Shown: piece after piece, positions 1 to 8,723 of the stretch | How positions within the stretch are numbered: position 1 is the stretch's first letter | How the letters are laid out: every line of letters begins with the position of its first letter | From: UBA1930 sp943368475 | Lineage (GTDB): Bacteria > Bacteroidota > Bacteroidia > Chitinophagales > Chitinophagaceae | Direction of reading: 5' to 3' | Length of the DNA stretch: 64,000 nt | Assembly (NCBI GenBank): GCA_943368475.1 | Contig: CALRLF020000004.1 | Span: forward strand, 62,001 to 126,000 | The notes under the pieces: generated by a model | What the model was told of the DNA's origin: nothing | The model's input: the letters and a program-made list of their open reading frames with translations, nothing else | The model's database searches: none | Translations under genes and position numbers: made by a program

Positions 1-843
1 GTATTAAGTGCAGGTACTTTAAATCCAAGTTTTTCAACCAATACTACAACATATTCAACAAGTGTTGCCAACACCACTACTTCAATAACAGTAACCCCAA
101 CAAGTACAAGTAATTTTGCAACAATAGAGTCTAAGGTTAATGCAGAAGCTTTTGCTCCTGTAACAAGTGGTACAGCATCAAATGCCTTAAACTTAAATGT
201 TGGTAACAACAATATTGAAGTTAAAGTAACTGCAGAAGATGGCATTGCAACTAGAACCTATACTATAAATGCAACAAGAGTATCTTCGGTAGTGCCAGTT
301 CAAATAGCAGATATTACTGCAAAACTACAAGCCAATAAAACAGTAGAAGTAAACTGGACAAGCACTACAGAAATAAACCTAAGTACCTACAAATTACAGC
401 GTAGCAACGATGGTAACAACTTTACTACAATAGGTATAATAGCTCCTAAAGGTGCAAGTAACTATAGCTTTAATGATGATTTGAATATGCTTACTGTATT
501 GCCTACAACCATTTATTATCGATTAGAAGCAGTAGATAATGATGGCAGCAAAACATACAGTAAAATAGTTGCCTGCAAATTGCAGGTTGCAACTAAGGCA
601 TTGGTTATCTATCCAAATCCAGCACAAGCAACAATATATGCACAAGTAACAGTTGTAAAAGCAGGAGTAGCAGTAATAAGAATTGTAGATGTACTTGGTA
701 GAGTAGTAAATACTCAAAAAATACCATTAGCTATAGGCACTACAATAGTGTCAATACCTGCAACAACATTAACATCGGGTAACTACATACTCGAAATATA
801 TAATGCAGATGGTAAACAACAACAGCGTTTTGTAAAGGAATAA
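1..843 (+). CDS. 3' end of a secreted T9SS cargo protein with a cadherin-like beta-sandwich domain
   Basis: The reading frame is open from the first base, so the gene starts before the window and only the last 280 residues are visible. The first ~95 residues (starts LSAGTLNPSF, ends YTINATR) have the layout of the cadherin-like beta-sandwich domain (PF12733 type), which repeats in surface proteins. A fibronectin-like segment follows (VEVNWTSTTEINLSTYKLQRS, then YYRLEAVDNDG), and the last ~75 residues (IYPNPAQATI ... GNYILEIYNADGK) are a type A T9SS C-terminal sorting domain. The protein is therefore inferred to be exported by the type IX system and released or surface anchored. Ligand and function are unknown. 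Confidence 0.85.
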   Translation, partial: VLSAGTLNPSFSTNTTTYSTSVANTTTSITVTPTSTSNFATIESKVNAEAFAPVTSGTASNALNLNVGNNNIEVKVTAEDGIATRTYTINATRVSSVVPVQIADITAKLQANKTVEVNWTSTTEINLSTYKLQRSNDGNNFTTIGIIAPKGASNYSFNDDLNMLTVLPTTIYYRLEAVDNDGSKTYSKIVACKLQVATKALVIYPNPAQATIYAQVTVVKAGVAVIRIVDVLGRVVNTQKIPLAIGTTIVSIPATTLTSGNYILEIYNADGKQQQRFVKE

Positions 844-903
844 AAAAGATACAACTTAACAATACAATGGTTGTAAAACAGAAAGATTAAAACTTACTAA
901 ATA

Positions 904-1302
904 TCACATTACAAAATACACTTTTGCAATTTTGTTATTTTCAATAATGTAAATAGCAATGGCTCTAAAAGGTGGTTTTTCTTTGTTGAATAGTACAGAT
1001 TCTTCATCTATTATTTTATTACCCAAAATCATTCTTGATTTAATAGTACAAAACAGGTTGGGTGTATTGGTAAACATCTCAGCATATTCTTTACGCATAC
1101 TATTTTTTCCCTTATACAAAAATGTATTGGGGAATGAATATACTTCTACAGAGTCGGCATAAGGTTGTAAAAATGCTTCTACATCTCTTTTGTTATAGCC
1201 ATTCAATTGTTCATCTACTAATTTTTCTGCTATAGACTTTTCCTGAGCAACAACAAATTGTATGGTAAAAAGAGTTAAAATTAAGAAGCATAATTTTTTC
1301 AT
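904..1302 (-). CDS. Small exported NTF2/SnoaL-like protein
   Basis: 132 residues. Residues 1-19 form a clear Sec signal peptide ending in VVAQ. The mature part begins with a helix (KSIAEKLVDEQLNGYNKRDVEAFLQPYADSVEVY) followed by alternating strands, the usual order of the NTF2-like alpha+beta barrel (SnoaL-like / DUF4440 group). These domains bind small molecules or act as isomerases, but no catalytic residue can be assigned. ATG start directly precedes the signal peptide. It has no operon partner: the next minus-strand gene upstream is separated by a strong terminator. Fold assignment is by pattern, not by search. Confidence 0.7.
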   Translation of the reverse strand: MKKLCFLILTLFTIQFVVAQEKSIAEKLVDEQLNGYNKRDVEAFLQPYADSVEVYSFPNTFLYKGKNSMRKEYAEMFTNTPNLFCTIKSRMILGNKIIDEESVLFNKEKPPFRAIAIYIIENNKIAKVYFVM

Positions 1303-1372
1303 GGTGTAAATTGTTTATAGAAATAGTACAATTGATTTAATTCTGGGAAATTAACAAATAATAGAGTATATG

Positions 1373-1408
1373 AAAAAGGATGCAGCAATTAATTGCTGCA
1401 TCCTTTTT
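1373..1408 (-). terminator. Perfect 36-nt palindromic terminator after the delta-60 gene
   Basis: Two 18-nt arms (aaaaaggatgcagcaatt and its exact complement) with no unpaired loop base, bounded by A5 and T5. It lies 20 nt past the stop of the minus-strand delta-60 gene, so it can end that transcript as an intrinsic terminator; being symmetrical it also works in the other direction. Confidence 0.8.
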
Positions 1409-1428
1409 GAAGTAAGAAATCTTTTGTT

Positions 1429-4275
1429 TTATTCCTTTATCAATTTCAAGGTTTCATTTTTATTACTGCCTTTAATTGTAACAAAATAAACTCCGGCAGC
1501 TAGTTGACTAACCTGTAGTGGAATAACTGTTGTACCACTAGTAATAGTTGGATTTTGCTGCATTATTATTTTTCCAGAAATATCGCTAACGCTGATGTTA
1601 ATTTTTTCGGTACTAGTTTGTTGAATTTGTAACCATGCTGTATTTTTTACAGGGTTAGGTAACAAAGTAATGTTTGTTTTTAAACTTAGCTTAATTGGCA
1701 CGGTTGCAGAATAAGTAAAGCCACCATTTTTATCTTGCATTTTTAATCTGTAATATAAAGTAGTAGCACCTAAATTACTGGTGTTAAAATCTGTAAATTG
1801 ATAGGCGTTTGTGTTATTACCTTTTGCCACAATTGTACCAACAGCATTAAAAGATGTATTATTAAAACTACGTTCTATAATAAATTGATCAGTGTTTATT
1901 TCATTACTGGTATGCCAGTTTAATTGCGTATTACCATTTTGTAAGTTACCAGTAAAGCTTTGTAAAGTAAGTGGAACTGCTGTAATAGAAGCGTCTATTA
2001 AACGAGCAATGCGGTTACGACCTACATTATTAAATGATGAAGTAAATGAACCAGCTATAAGAACTTTATTTCCGTTGCCAATTATCTGAGCTTTAAGAAT
2101 ACTTGCATGTGTTGTACTGCCTGGTGCAAAAGTATTGTCGTCTGTTCCGTTGTTATTTAATCGTTTAAAATAACATCTTGTTGAGTCAGAGATTTCTCCA
2201 TTATAAACTAATAGTATTTTTCCATTATTGTACAGGCTTATTGAACGAACTCGGTTTATAATAAAACTAAATAACGAAAAAGAATTATCAATTGATCCGG
2301 ATGATAATAATCTAACAATATTCTGGGCTCCGGTTCCATTAAAGTTGTTGAAGCTTCCTCCAATAATTATCTTACCATCTGATGCTATTTGAATATCATT
2401 TATATTCCCACTTGCTCCTGTACCTGATGGATTAAATGTATTATCACTAGTGCCATCAACATTTAAACGTATAATTCTACCTGCAGCTACCCCATTAAAA
2501 AATTGAAAATCACCGCCCACTAAAACTTTACCATCTGGCTGTATTCTAATTACTCTAATTAAGCCAAAAGCTCCTGTGCCTATATTGAAAGTATTATCAA
2601 AAGTGCCATTACTGTTTAATCTGGCTATGTAATTAGATGAGTTTCCATTAAAACTTGTAAAATTTCCGCCAATAATTATCTTACCATCAGCCTGTAAGGC
2701 AACAGTGTTTATTTCACCATTTGCACCAGTGCCTATATTGGTGGCAAAACTGGCATCAATTGCACCAGAAGCATCAGTACGTACAATGCGGTTTACATTG
2801 GTGCTGTTATAGTTAGTAAAACTTCCAACAGCGATAATGCTTCCATTGGGCTGTATCGCAATATCATTTATATCGTTATTTAAGCCTGCGCCAACAGTAA
2901 ATGTATTATCTAACTCACCGTTTACTGTAAGTCTTGCAATACGGTTTCTTTCTACATTGTTGAAACGAGTAAATGCTCCTCCAATGATAATTTTACCATC
3001 GGGTTGTGTTGCAAAGGTTTTAACCGTGGTATTTGATCCAAATACTGCATTAAAGCTTAGGTCATAAGCATACGAACTATTAATCCTTTCAATATTGTTA
3101 TTGCGACCATTAATATTATTATCAAAGCCACCAGAATAAATAATGTTGTTAGAAGCATCTATGTTCGATGAAGTTATAGCTGAGCTATTGGTGTAACTGT
3201 TTGTGCTGAATACACTAACATCTAAACTCCCATCTATATTAATAATTGCCATAGCAGACCTACTTGTTCCATTGAAACTTGTAAACCTACCTCCTATAAA
3301 AAGCTTAGTTGAACCAATTGGGGTAATTGTACTAACTGAAGAGTTGAAACCAACACCAGTCGCAGGCGAAAAACTATAATCATTTGTTCCGTCAGCATTT
3401 AATAATAATATTCCAACGTAATTCAAAGTATTGCCAGCATAAAGGTCCGTACCACCAACCCAAATTTTATTATCGGGTCTTACCTTTATTGATGCTACAA
3501 AATCAAAATTTACATTACTCAAAGTAAACGAATTGTCTTTTGAGCCATCGGCATTTAATCTAATTAAACCTTTCCAAGCCGTTCCGTTGTAGTTGTTAAT
3601 AACCTTACCACCCACCAAAATTTTACCATCAGTCTGTAATTCAATTACTTTAACTACTGCCGCTGAATTATTGAATCCAGCGCTACCATTGTTAAAAGTG
3701 TTATCAAAACTACCATCACTATTTATTCTACAGATTCCCCCGGAGGCATTGCCGTTATAAGATGTAAATGTGCCAACTGCTAATACTTTTCCATCTGTCT
3801 GAATTTTAATGTCATAAACTGAAGTTCCGAGTGGTGTTCCAGAAAATCCTATCCCAGGATTAAATGTGGGATCAAAACTTCCATTACTATTTAACCTACA
3901 AATTCTATTTACGGTTACTCCAGAATAAGTGGTAAAATTACCAGCTATAACTATTTTGCCATCAGTTTGCAAAGCAATAGCCCAAATTATACCATTTGCA
4001 CCATTCGCAACGCCAAAACTGGCATCTCTCGATCCATCAGCATTCAATCTTATTAAATTACCTGCAGTAGTTGATTGAAAGCCATTGTAACCAGTCATAT
4101 CTCCCCCAATTAGTATTTTACCATCGCTCTGAATGACTTGGTCGTTAACGGTACCCCTTGCACCTAAATAATCACCAAAGCCCCAATCCATTGAGTTAAA
4201 AGTAGGATCAACTGTTACTTGGCTGTTTGCAGCAAAGCCTACAAATACTATTATTAGTGTTAGAATTTTTTTCAT
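1429..4275 (-). CDS. T9SS-secreted delta-60 repeat protein with 14 propeller blades
   Basis: 948 residues. Signal peptide at 1-18 (ends AANSQ). From about residue 45 to 770 there are 14 units of the delta-60/DUF5122 beta-propeller repeat, each with the core DGKI(I/V)(I/V)GGxFTxxNG, then RLNxDGSxDxxF. Units 5-7 are the most degenerate. Fourteen is what two seven-bladed propellers would need. A fibronectin-like stretch (LNWHTSNEINTDQFIIERS) precedes a type A T9SS sorting domain in the last ~75 residues (LLPNPVKNTA ... AAGVYFVTIKG). The protein is inferred to be delivered to the cell surface or medium; the substrate is unknown. It is monocistronic, with its own terminator downstream. Confidence 0.9.
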   Translation of the reverse strand: MKKILTLIIVFVGFAANSQVTVDPTFNSMDWGFGDYLGARGTVNDQVIQSDGKILIGGDMTGYNGFQSTTAGNLIRLNADGSRDASFGVANGANGIIWAIALQTDGKIVIAGNFTTYSGVTVNRICRLNSNGSFDPTFNPGIGFSGTPLGTSVYDIKIQTDGKVLAVGTFTSYNGNASGGICRINSDGSFDNTFNNGSAGFNNSAAVVKVIELQTDGKILVGGKVINNYNGTAWKGLIRLNADGSKDNSFTLSNVNFDFVASIKVRPDNKIWVGGTDLYAGNTLNYVGILLLNADGTNDYSFSPATGVGFNSSVSTITPIGSTKLFIGGRFTSFNGTSRSAMAIINIDGSLDVSVFSTNSYTNSSAITSSNIDASNNIIYSGGFDNNINGRNNNIERINSSYAYDLSFNAVFGSNTTVKTFATQPDGKIIIGGAFTRFNNVERNRIARLTVNGELDNTFTVGAGLNNDINDIAIQPNGSIIAVGSFTNYNSTNVNRIVRTDASGAIDASFATNIGTGANGEINTVALQADGKIIIGGNFTSFNGNSSNYIARLNSNGTFDNTFNIGTGAFGLIRVIRIQPDGKVLVGGDFQFFNGVAAGRIIRLNVDGTSDNTFNPSGTGASGNINDIQIASDGKIIIGGSFNNFNGTGAQNIVRLLSSGSIDNSFSLFSFIINRVRSISLYNNGKILLVYNGEISDSTRCYFKRLNNNGTDDNTFAPGSTTHASILKAQIIGNGNKVLIAGSFTSSFNNVGRNRIARLIDASITAVPLTLQSFTGNLQNGNTQLNWHTSNEINTDQFIIERSFNNTSFNAVGTIVAKGNNTNAYQFTDFNTSNLGATTLYYRLKMQDKNGGFTYSATVPIKLSLKTNITLLPNPVKNTAWLQIQQTSTEKINISVSDISGKIIMQQNPTITSGTTVIPLQVSQLAAGVYFVTIKGSNKNETLKLIKE

Positions 4276-4685
4276 TTTCTAATTTATTGTAAATAATCAA
4301 TATACAAATATAACTGTCGTTAAATAATATTTTAATAAGTAAACATTATTTTTTTTCGTAACAGTCATCTTATCCAACTGTGGATAACGTGAAAAAAAGT
4401 CAACTAATTTCAGGACGATACATATCCATTTATGCCAATGTTATTTATGTAAACATTCTTTTTAGGGTATAATTTAAATTCTATTTAACGAGGCTTACCT
4501 TTAGGCACTATGAACCCTTTTGCCAAAAAGGTAAGAACCAACTAAGTAGCTGCTGGCTTAGAAGACTTTGAATTGTTTTGGGATAATCATACTTTGAGTG
4601 GGTTGAGTAGAGTGGTGGTGTAATATTTCCCTTTCCCATTTTTGTAAGTATTTACTTTCTATCACGTTTACTAAAAAAACATTGT
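4276..4685. other. 410-bp intergenic region with two hairpins and a DnaA-box-like palindrome
   Basis: No credible gene. Besides the minus-strand -7 box it holds a symmetrical TTATCCA-actg-TGGATAA at 4370-4387, whose right half is part of a perfect DnaA box on the minus strand (4379-4387). A 14-bp imperfect hairpin (cttacctttaggca / tgccaaaaaggtaag) lies at 4494-4535, and a small dyad ctaag...cttag at 4542-4561. The second dyad shares ctaagtagctgc with the repeat at 24511, so this may be a degenerate copy of that family. Confidence 0.55.
4305..4312 (-). promoter_or_regulatory. Candidate -7 element of the delta-60 gene promoter
   Basis: On the minus strand this reads TATATTTG, an exact match to the Bacteroidota sigma-ABfr consensus TAnnTTTG, 29 nt before the start codon at 4275. 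No good TTTG was found at the expected -33 distance, so the call rests on one box. Confidence 0.45.
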
Positions 4686-5273
4686 ATGAAAAAAAGTATA
4701 GTTATAAGTATTCTAAGTGTATTTATTTTTTTAAGTAATAATAGTTTTGCTCAACAGCAATATTTTAAAATTGGCGATAAGGCTCCAGTTTTTGAAAGCA
4801 AAACCCACGAAGGAAAAACGTTTAACCTTGCAACGAAAATAAATCGTGGATCCGTTTTGGTTTTATTTTATAGGGGTTACTGGTGTCCGTTTTGTAATAA
4901 ACAATTGATGGCATTAAACGACTCACTTTCATTAATTACTACAAAAGGTGCTACAGTAGTAGCAATTACGCCTGAAACTGAACTTTCGGTAGATAAAACC
5001 ATTGAAAAAACAAAAGCAACCTTTAATATTATTAGCGATACGAGCTATCAAATTTTAAAAGCATATGGAGTAAACTTTAAAGTAGAGGATAAGACAGTAG
5101 AGCGTTATAAAAATTTTGGTGTAGACTTTGCCAAAGTAAATGGCAACAACGAAAATGTGTTGCCTGTTCCAGCTGTTTATATTATTGGAAGCGATGGTAA
5201 GTTTAAATATATCTGGTTTGAAAAAGATTATCGCAAACGTCCAAGCGTAAAAGAGTTGTTGGACAATTTGTAG
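4686..5273 (+). CDS. Exported peroxiredoxin-like (AhpC/TSA) protein
   Basis: 195 residues with a signal peptide (1-22, ends SFAQ), so it should act in the periplasm. The thioredoxin fold starts with FKIGDKAPVFESKTHEGK, the usual AhpC/TSA opening. The active site WCPFC places cysteines at residues 67 and 70, in the thioredoxin CxxC spacing. A cis-Pro region (LPVPAVYIIGSDGK) follows near residue 160. Likely role: thiol-based reduction of peroxides or disulfides. The CxxC pair makes it closer to redoxin/bacterioferritin-comigratory types than to a classic two-Cys AhpC. Single gene; a THUMP methyltransferase begins 47 bp downstream on the same strand. Confidence 0.85.
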   Translation: MKKSIVISILSVFIFLSNNSFAQQQYFKIGDKAPVFESKTHEGKTFNLATKINRGSVLVLFYRGYWCPFCNKQLMALNDSLSLITTKGATVVAITPETELSVDKTIEKTKATFNIISDTSYQILKAYGVNFKVEDKTVERYKNFGVDFAKVNGNNENVLPVPAVYIIGSDGKFKYIWFEKDYRKRPSVKELLDNL

Positions 5274-5320
5274 AACTGTAAAACATCTTCTTTCTGTTTT
5301 ACAAGTACCTTTATCGCCTT

Positions 5321-6508
5321 ATGAACGCATTTACCCAAAAAGCTGCTGTTATTATTACTTGCCATAAACGCATTGCTCCTTATTTACAAAAAGAAGTAGA
5401 AGCTTTGGGGTTTACCGTTGAAGATAGTTTTGTGACTGGTGTTAGAATCAATGCAACAGTAAGCGATTGTATTAAACTCAACCTCAATTTGCGTTGTGCA
5501 AGTCAGGTGTTGTACAGCTTACAAAGTTTTATTGCCAAAGATGCCGATGCTATTCATCAGCATTTAAAATCTTATCCTTGGGAAAAAATTATTCCCAATC
5601 CTGGTTATTTTTCTATTACCAGTAATGTTCAAAACGATACGATTAACAACAACATGTTTGCCAATCTTAGAGTAAAAGATGCGATTGTTGACAGAATGAG
5701 GGAAGTTCGTGGTAACCGACCCAGCACTGGTGCAGAATTAGTTGGTGCAGTGATTCATTTATTTTGGAAGAATGATGAAGCAGAAGTTTTTATTGATACT
5801 TCAGGCGATTCATTGGCTAGGCACGGTTACAGAAAAATTCCAGGACTTGCACCTATGTTAGAAGGATTGGCGTCTGCAACTATTTATGCTACGAATTGGG
5901 ATAGAATAAATCCATTCATCAATCCTATGTGTGGCTCAGGAACATTGGCTATTGAAGCAGCATTAATTGCCACCAACAGAGCTCCAGGTTTGTTTAGAAC
6001 CAATTACGCTTTTATGCATATTGAAGGCTATAATAAAGCGGTGTATGAAAAAGAAAAAGCTTTGTTGACTTCACAAATAAAAGATGTACCACATTTAAAA
6101 ATCATCGCTACCGATTTAAGCAATAAAGCAGTTGAAAATGCCAAGAAAAATGCAGCAGCAGCTGGCGTAGAAAATCTTATTCATTTTGCAGTATGTGATT
6201 TTGCTGCAACACAAGTACCACAAAATAAAGCTGGTATCATGATGGTAAATCCTGAGTATGGAGAACGTTTGGGTGATGAACAAGAACTAGAAGAAACCTA
6301 CAGCCGTATTGGCGATTTTATGAAACAACAATGTGGTGGCTATTTTGGCTATGTATTTACGGGTAACTTAGACCTTGCCAAAAAAATTGGACTAAAAGCA
6401 AAACGTAGAATTGAATTTTACAACAGCACCATTGATTGCCGATTATTAGAATATGAATTATACAGCGGAACAAGAAGAGTTGAAAAAGAAGTACAACCAG
6501 CCGAATAA
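5321..6508 (+). CDS. THUMP-domain class I SAM-dependent RNA methyltransferase (RlmL N-terminal-like)
   Basis: 395 residues. The first ~170 residues contain the ferredoxin-like/THUMP RNA-binding region (VIITCHKRIAPYLQKEVEALGF at the start). The Rossmann methyltransferase domain follows: FINPMCGSGTLAIEAAL is the SAM-binding motif I, IIATDLSNKAVENAKKNA motif II, and MMVNPEYGERLG is the catalytic motif IV, here NPEY rather than the more common NPPY. This corresponds to the N-terminal half of E. coli RlmL, which makes m2G2445 in 23S rRNA; Bacteroidota carry it as a stand-alone enzyme. It ends 4 bp before a convergent membrane gene. Confidence 0.88.
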   Translation: MNAFTQKAAVIITCHKRIAPYLQKEVEALGFTVEDSFVTGVRINATVSDCIKLNLNLRCASQVLYSLQSFIAKDADAIHQHLKSYPWEKIIPNPGYFSITSNVQNDTINNNMFANLRVKDAIVDRMREVRGNRPSTGAELVGAVIHLFWKNDEAEVFIDTSGDSLARHGYRKIPGLAPMLEGLASATIYATNWDRINPFINPMCGSGTLAIEAALIATNRAPGLFRTNYAFMHIEGYNKAVYEKEKALLTSQIKDVPHLKIIATDLSNKAVENAKKNAAAAGVENLIHFAVCDFAATQVPQNKAGIMMVNPEYGERLGDEQELEETYSRIGDFMKQQCGGYFGYVFTGNLDLAKKIGLKAKRRIEFYNSTIDCRLLEYELYSGTRRVEKEVQPAE

Positions 6509-6512
6509 AATA

Positions 6513-7724
6513 TTAGTCAATCGTCCAGCTAAATTCATTTTGTAGTAAGGGCAATTTTTTTAGGTCAATTGTGTTGAAGTGAATTTGTATAGAGTCATTA
6601 TACAACTTGCCATTTAAGTATAAAGTACTATCGCTATCTTTTGTATAACTAAAAAAATGTGTTGTATTGTCTGCTACATTCAATAATGCAAATGAATGTT
6701 TGGAACTGTCTATTGTAAGTTCAAAATCTTGCATTGCATCATTCATGTATTGAACAATTAAATAGCCTCTGCGATGTATAAACATTCTTCTCCAATAATG
6801 GGTATCTGTAATTAAAGGCAATAAAGTATCACCATTCAAAACAAATGTTTGGGCTTCGTAGGCACCATGTAAAAATGGTTTTGGTGCAGCATCATCATTA
6901 TAATTATTGCTTTGAACATATACAGCCATTGCATCAATTACAATAATCAATATTACCAACCACTTGATGAATAGCAGATGTTTTTTTCTGGGTTTAGTTC
7001 TACTGTTTTGATTAGTAGAAACGAAGAAAAAATAAAATAACTTTTGTGTGTATGGTAGCAAAAGCAAAGCAATAAGCAGCAACAAAAAAAATGAATACAG
7101 CTTTACCGAAATATCGAACGAGAGATTGATAAACAATACATTCAATAGTATTCCAAAAGCCAAACAAGCACCCAATAAAGTGGTTCTTTTAAATAATAAT
7201 AAAGCTGCAGCAATTACTTCTAACAATCCTGTGAAAATGGAATAAGTTCTAGAAACGCCCATACTACTCCAATACAATAAATCTTTATACGTATTGCCAA
7301 CCGTGGTAAAAAGTGTATTGGGTTCGGGTACATAAAATTGCCATTTGAATACTTTGTTTAATCCATAGCTTAACAGTTGAACTGCAACATAGTAACGAAC
7401 AAAAACTAAAAACCAACCATAGTATTTTTGAAAATAATTGTTCTTATCAAATTGCTGCCAAACAGTAGCAACAATAATTGAGAAGCAAAATATCCATAAA
7501 GCATTTATATAAAATGCACTAGAATCAGAGATTAATTCAGCAGTAAAAGGTTTTTGTATTTGCAAAATATTTTTTGCAAACCAAGCTGTAATCGTTTCAA
7601 AAAAAGAGTGTGTATATGCACCTACGTCAGGAAGAAAGTAATGAGGAAAAGAAAAAGACCCAATGAATAGCAACACAAAAATGAATACAGTTTTAGCGGC
7701 AATATTTGTTAAAATTGTTCTCAT
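6513..7724 (-). CDS. DoxX-like multi-pass membrane protein
   Basis: 403 residues. At least seven hydrophobic segments lie between residues 10 and 275 (for example TVFIFVLLFIGSFSF, INALWIFCFSIIVATVW, GLLEVIAAALLLF, LYSFFLLLLIALLLL). The region RYYVAVQLLSYGLNKVFKWQF followed by GLLEVIAAALLLFKRTTLLGACLAFGI has the pattern of the DoxX family. The last ~130 residues are a soluble extracytoplasmic-looking domain rich in beta strands. DoxX proteins are quinone-linked or of unknown role; no specific activity can be given. It is convergent with the methyltransferase, 4 bp apart. Confidence 0.75.
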   Translation of the reverse strand: MRTILTNIAAKTVFIFVLLFIGSFSFPHYFLPDVGAYTHSFFETITAWFAKNILQIQKPFTAELISDSSAFYINALWIFCFSIIVATVWQQFDKNNYFQKYYGWFLVFVRYYVAVQLLSYGLNKVFKWQFYVPEPNTLFTTVGNTYKDLLYWSSMGVSRTYSIFTGLLEVIAAALLLFKRTTLLGACLAFGILLNVLFINLSFDISVKLYSFFLLLLIALLLLPYTQKLFYFFFVSTNQNSRTKPRKKHLLFIKWLVILIIVIDAMAVYVQSNNYNDDAAPKPFLHGAYEAQTFVLNGDTLLPLITDTHYWRRMFIHRRGYLIVQYMNDAMQDFELTIDSSKHSFALLNVADNTTHFFSYTKDSDSTLYLNGKLYNDSIQIHFNTIDLKKLPLLQNEFSWTID

Positions 7725-7784
7725 CCGTAATTAAATATAGTCAACGCCATATTAATTTTCTATTTTGGGACTAAATTGATTAAC

Positions 7785-8042
7785 ATGAAAAAACTAATAC
7801 TCTGTGTATGTATCATTTTTGCAGCTACAGCCAGCTTTGCACAAACCAAAAGAATTGAACATCGCAGCCATAGTGGAACTAATAAAACCTTTACTACAAA
7901 AGGCAATAGTAATTTTGGCATAACACCCGAAATGAAAAAGAAAAAAGATTCTGCTGTTGCAAAAGCAAAAGATACAGTAGTGCAAAAAGTAGATAGTACA
8001 AAACCTAAGACAAAGAAGAAAATAGTAAAAAAGAAGCAGTAA
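7785..8042 (+). CDS. Small exported Lys-rich protein
   Basis: 85 residues from the ATG at 7785; an in-frame TTG at 7776 would add three residues before the signal peptide and is less likely. Signal peptide MKKLILCVCIIFAATASFAQ. The mature part is very basic and of low complexity, with a tail of Lys/Val/Asp (KDTVVQKVDSTKPKTKKKIVKKK). No domain is recognised. Small basic exported proteins of this type are common in Chitinophagaceae. It faces the two-component regulator gene across a symmetrical terminator. Confidence 0.75.
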   Translation: MKKLILCVCIIFAATASFAQTKRIEHRSHSGTNKTFTTKGNSNFGITPEMKKKKDSAVAKAKDTVVQKVDSTKPKTKKKIVKKKQ

Positions 8043-8054
8043 TACTATCTAGCT

Positions 8055-8087
8055 AATTTTCAATTCGCAATTTGCGAATTGAAAATT
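8055..8087. terminator. Bidirectional terminator between convergent genes
   Basis: Sixteen-bp perfect arms (aattttcaattcgcaa and its complement) around one base. It sits between the stop of the small basic protein (8042, plus) and the stop of the response regulator (8106, minus), and so can end both transcripts, although the T-tracts are short. Confidence 0.7.
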
Positions 8088-8105
8088 ATTTGGAAGATAA
8101 AAAAA

Positions 8106-8723
8106 TTATTGCCAGCTTCTAACTTTTGCAATGGCCGACGTACGTGAAGGAACATCTAATTTAAAATAAATATTGCCAATATGTGTTTTAATGGTGTTTA
8201 CCGAAACAAATAAAACATTGGCCATTTGTTGATTGGTTTTGCCCTCGTAAATAGCACACAGCACATCAAACTCTCGTTCACTTAATGGTGTTGCAAGATG
8301 CTTGTTAATATTGTTTATAAGTAACTGTGGTTGAGCTGCAGTTTGCTTTTGAGCATAATTGTACAATGCAATTTCTAAACCTGCCAACAAATCTTTTTCG
8401 TCGAAGGGTTTAATAATATAACCAGCAGGTTTTGTTTTTTTTGCCCGTTCTAGTGTTAGTTTATCGGCATGAGAAGTAAGAAAAATAAAGGGTAGTTGAT
8501 ATTTATCGTTAATGATTTCAGCAATATCAATTCCATCTTTTTCGTCTTCTAAATTAATATCCATCAATACAGCATCTGGTGTATTATTTTTTAGTTGGTG
8601 CAATGCATCTTCAACTGTATAAGCAGTGCCTGATACAATAAAATTGAGGTTATTAAGTATTTGCTCAATATCTATTGCAATGAGTGGATCGTCTTCAATT
8701 ATCAATACCCTTATTTCACTCAT
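8106..8723 (-). CDS. NarL/LuxR-type response regulator
   Basis: 205 residues. Receiver domain at 1-120: acidic pocket E10-D11-D12, phosphoacceptor D55 in VLMDINL, and the conserved Lys in YIIKPFD. A linker of ~20 residues leads to a LuxR-type helix-turn-helix (LSEREFDVLCAIYEGKTNQQMANVLFVSVNTIKTHIGNIYFKL) for DNA binding. The start codon overlaps the stop codon of the upstream TPR histidine kinase as ATGA, so the two are translationally coupled and almost certainly a cognate pair. Target genes are unknown. Confidence 0.93.
   Translation of the reverse strand: MSEIRVLIIEDDPLIAIDIEQILNNLNFIVSGTAYTVEDALHQLKNNTPDAVLMDINLEDEKDGIDIAEIINDKYQLPFIFLTSHADKLTLERAKKTKPAGYIIKPFDEKDLLAGLEIALYNYAQKQTAAQPQLLINNINKHLATPLSEREFDVLCAIYEGKTNQQMANVLFVSVNTIKTHIGNIYFKLDVPSRTSAIAKVRSWQ

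Noticed and set aside
4370..4387. Replication origin
   Set aside because: Only one perfect and one near DnaA box, no cluster, no dnaA/dnaN-type neighbours and no further boxes seen.
4494..4561. Definite member of repeat family 1
   Set aside because: Shares only ctaagtagctgc and ggcacta and in reversed order; left as a possible degenerate relative.
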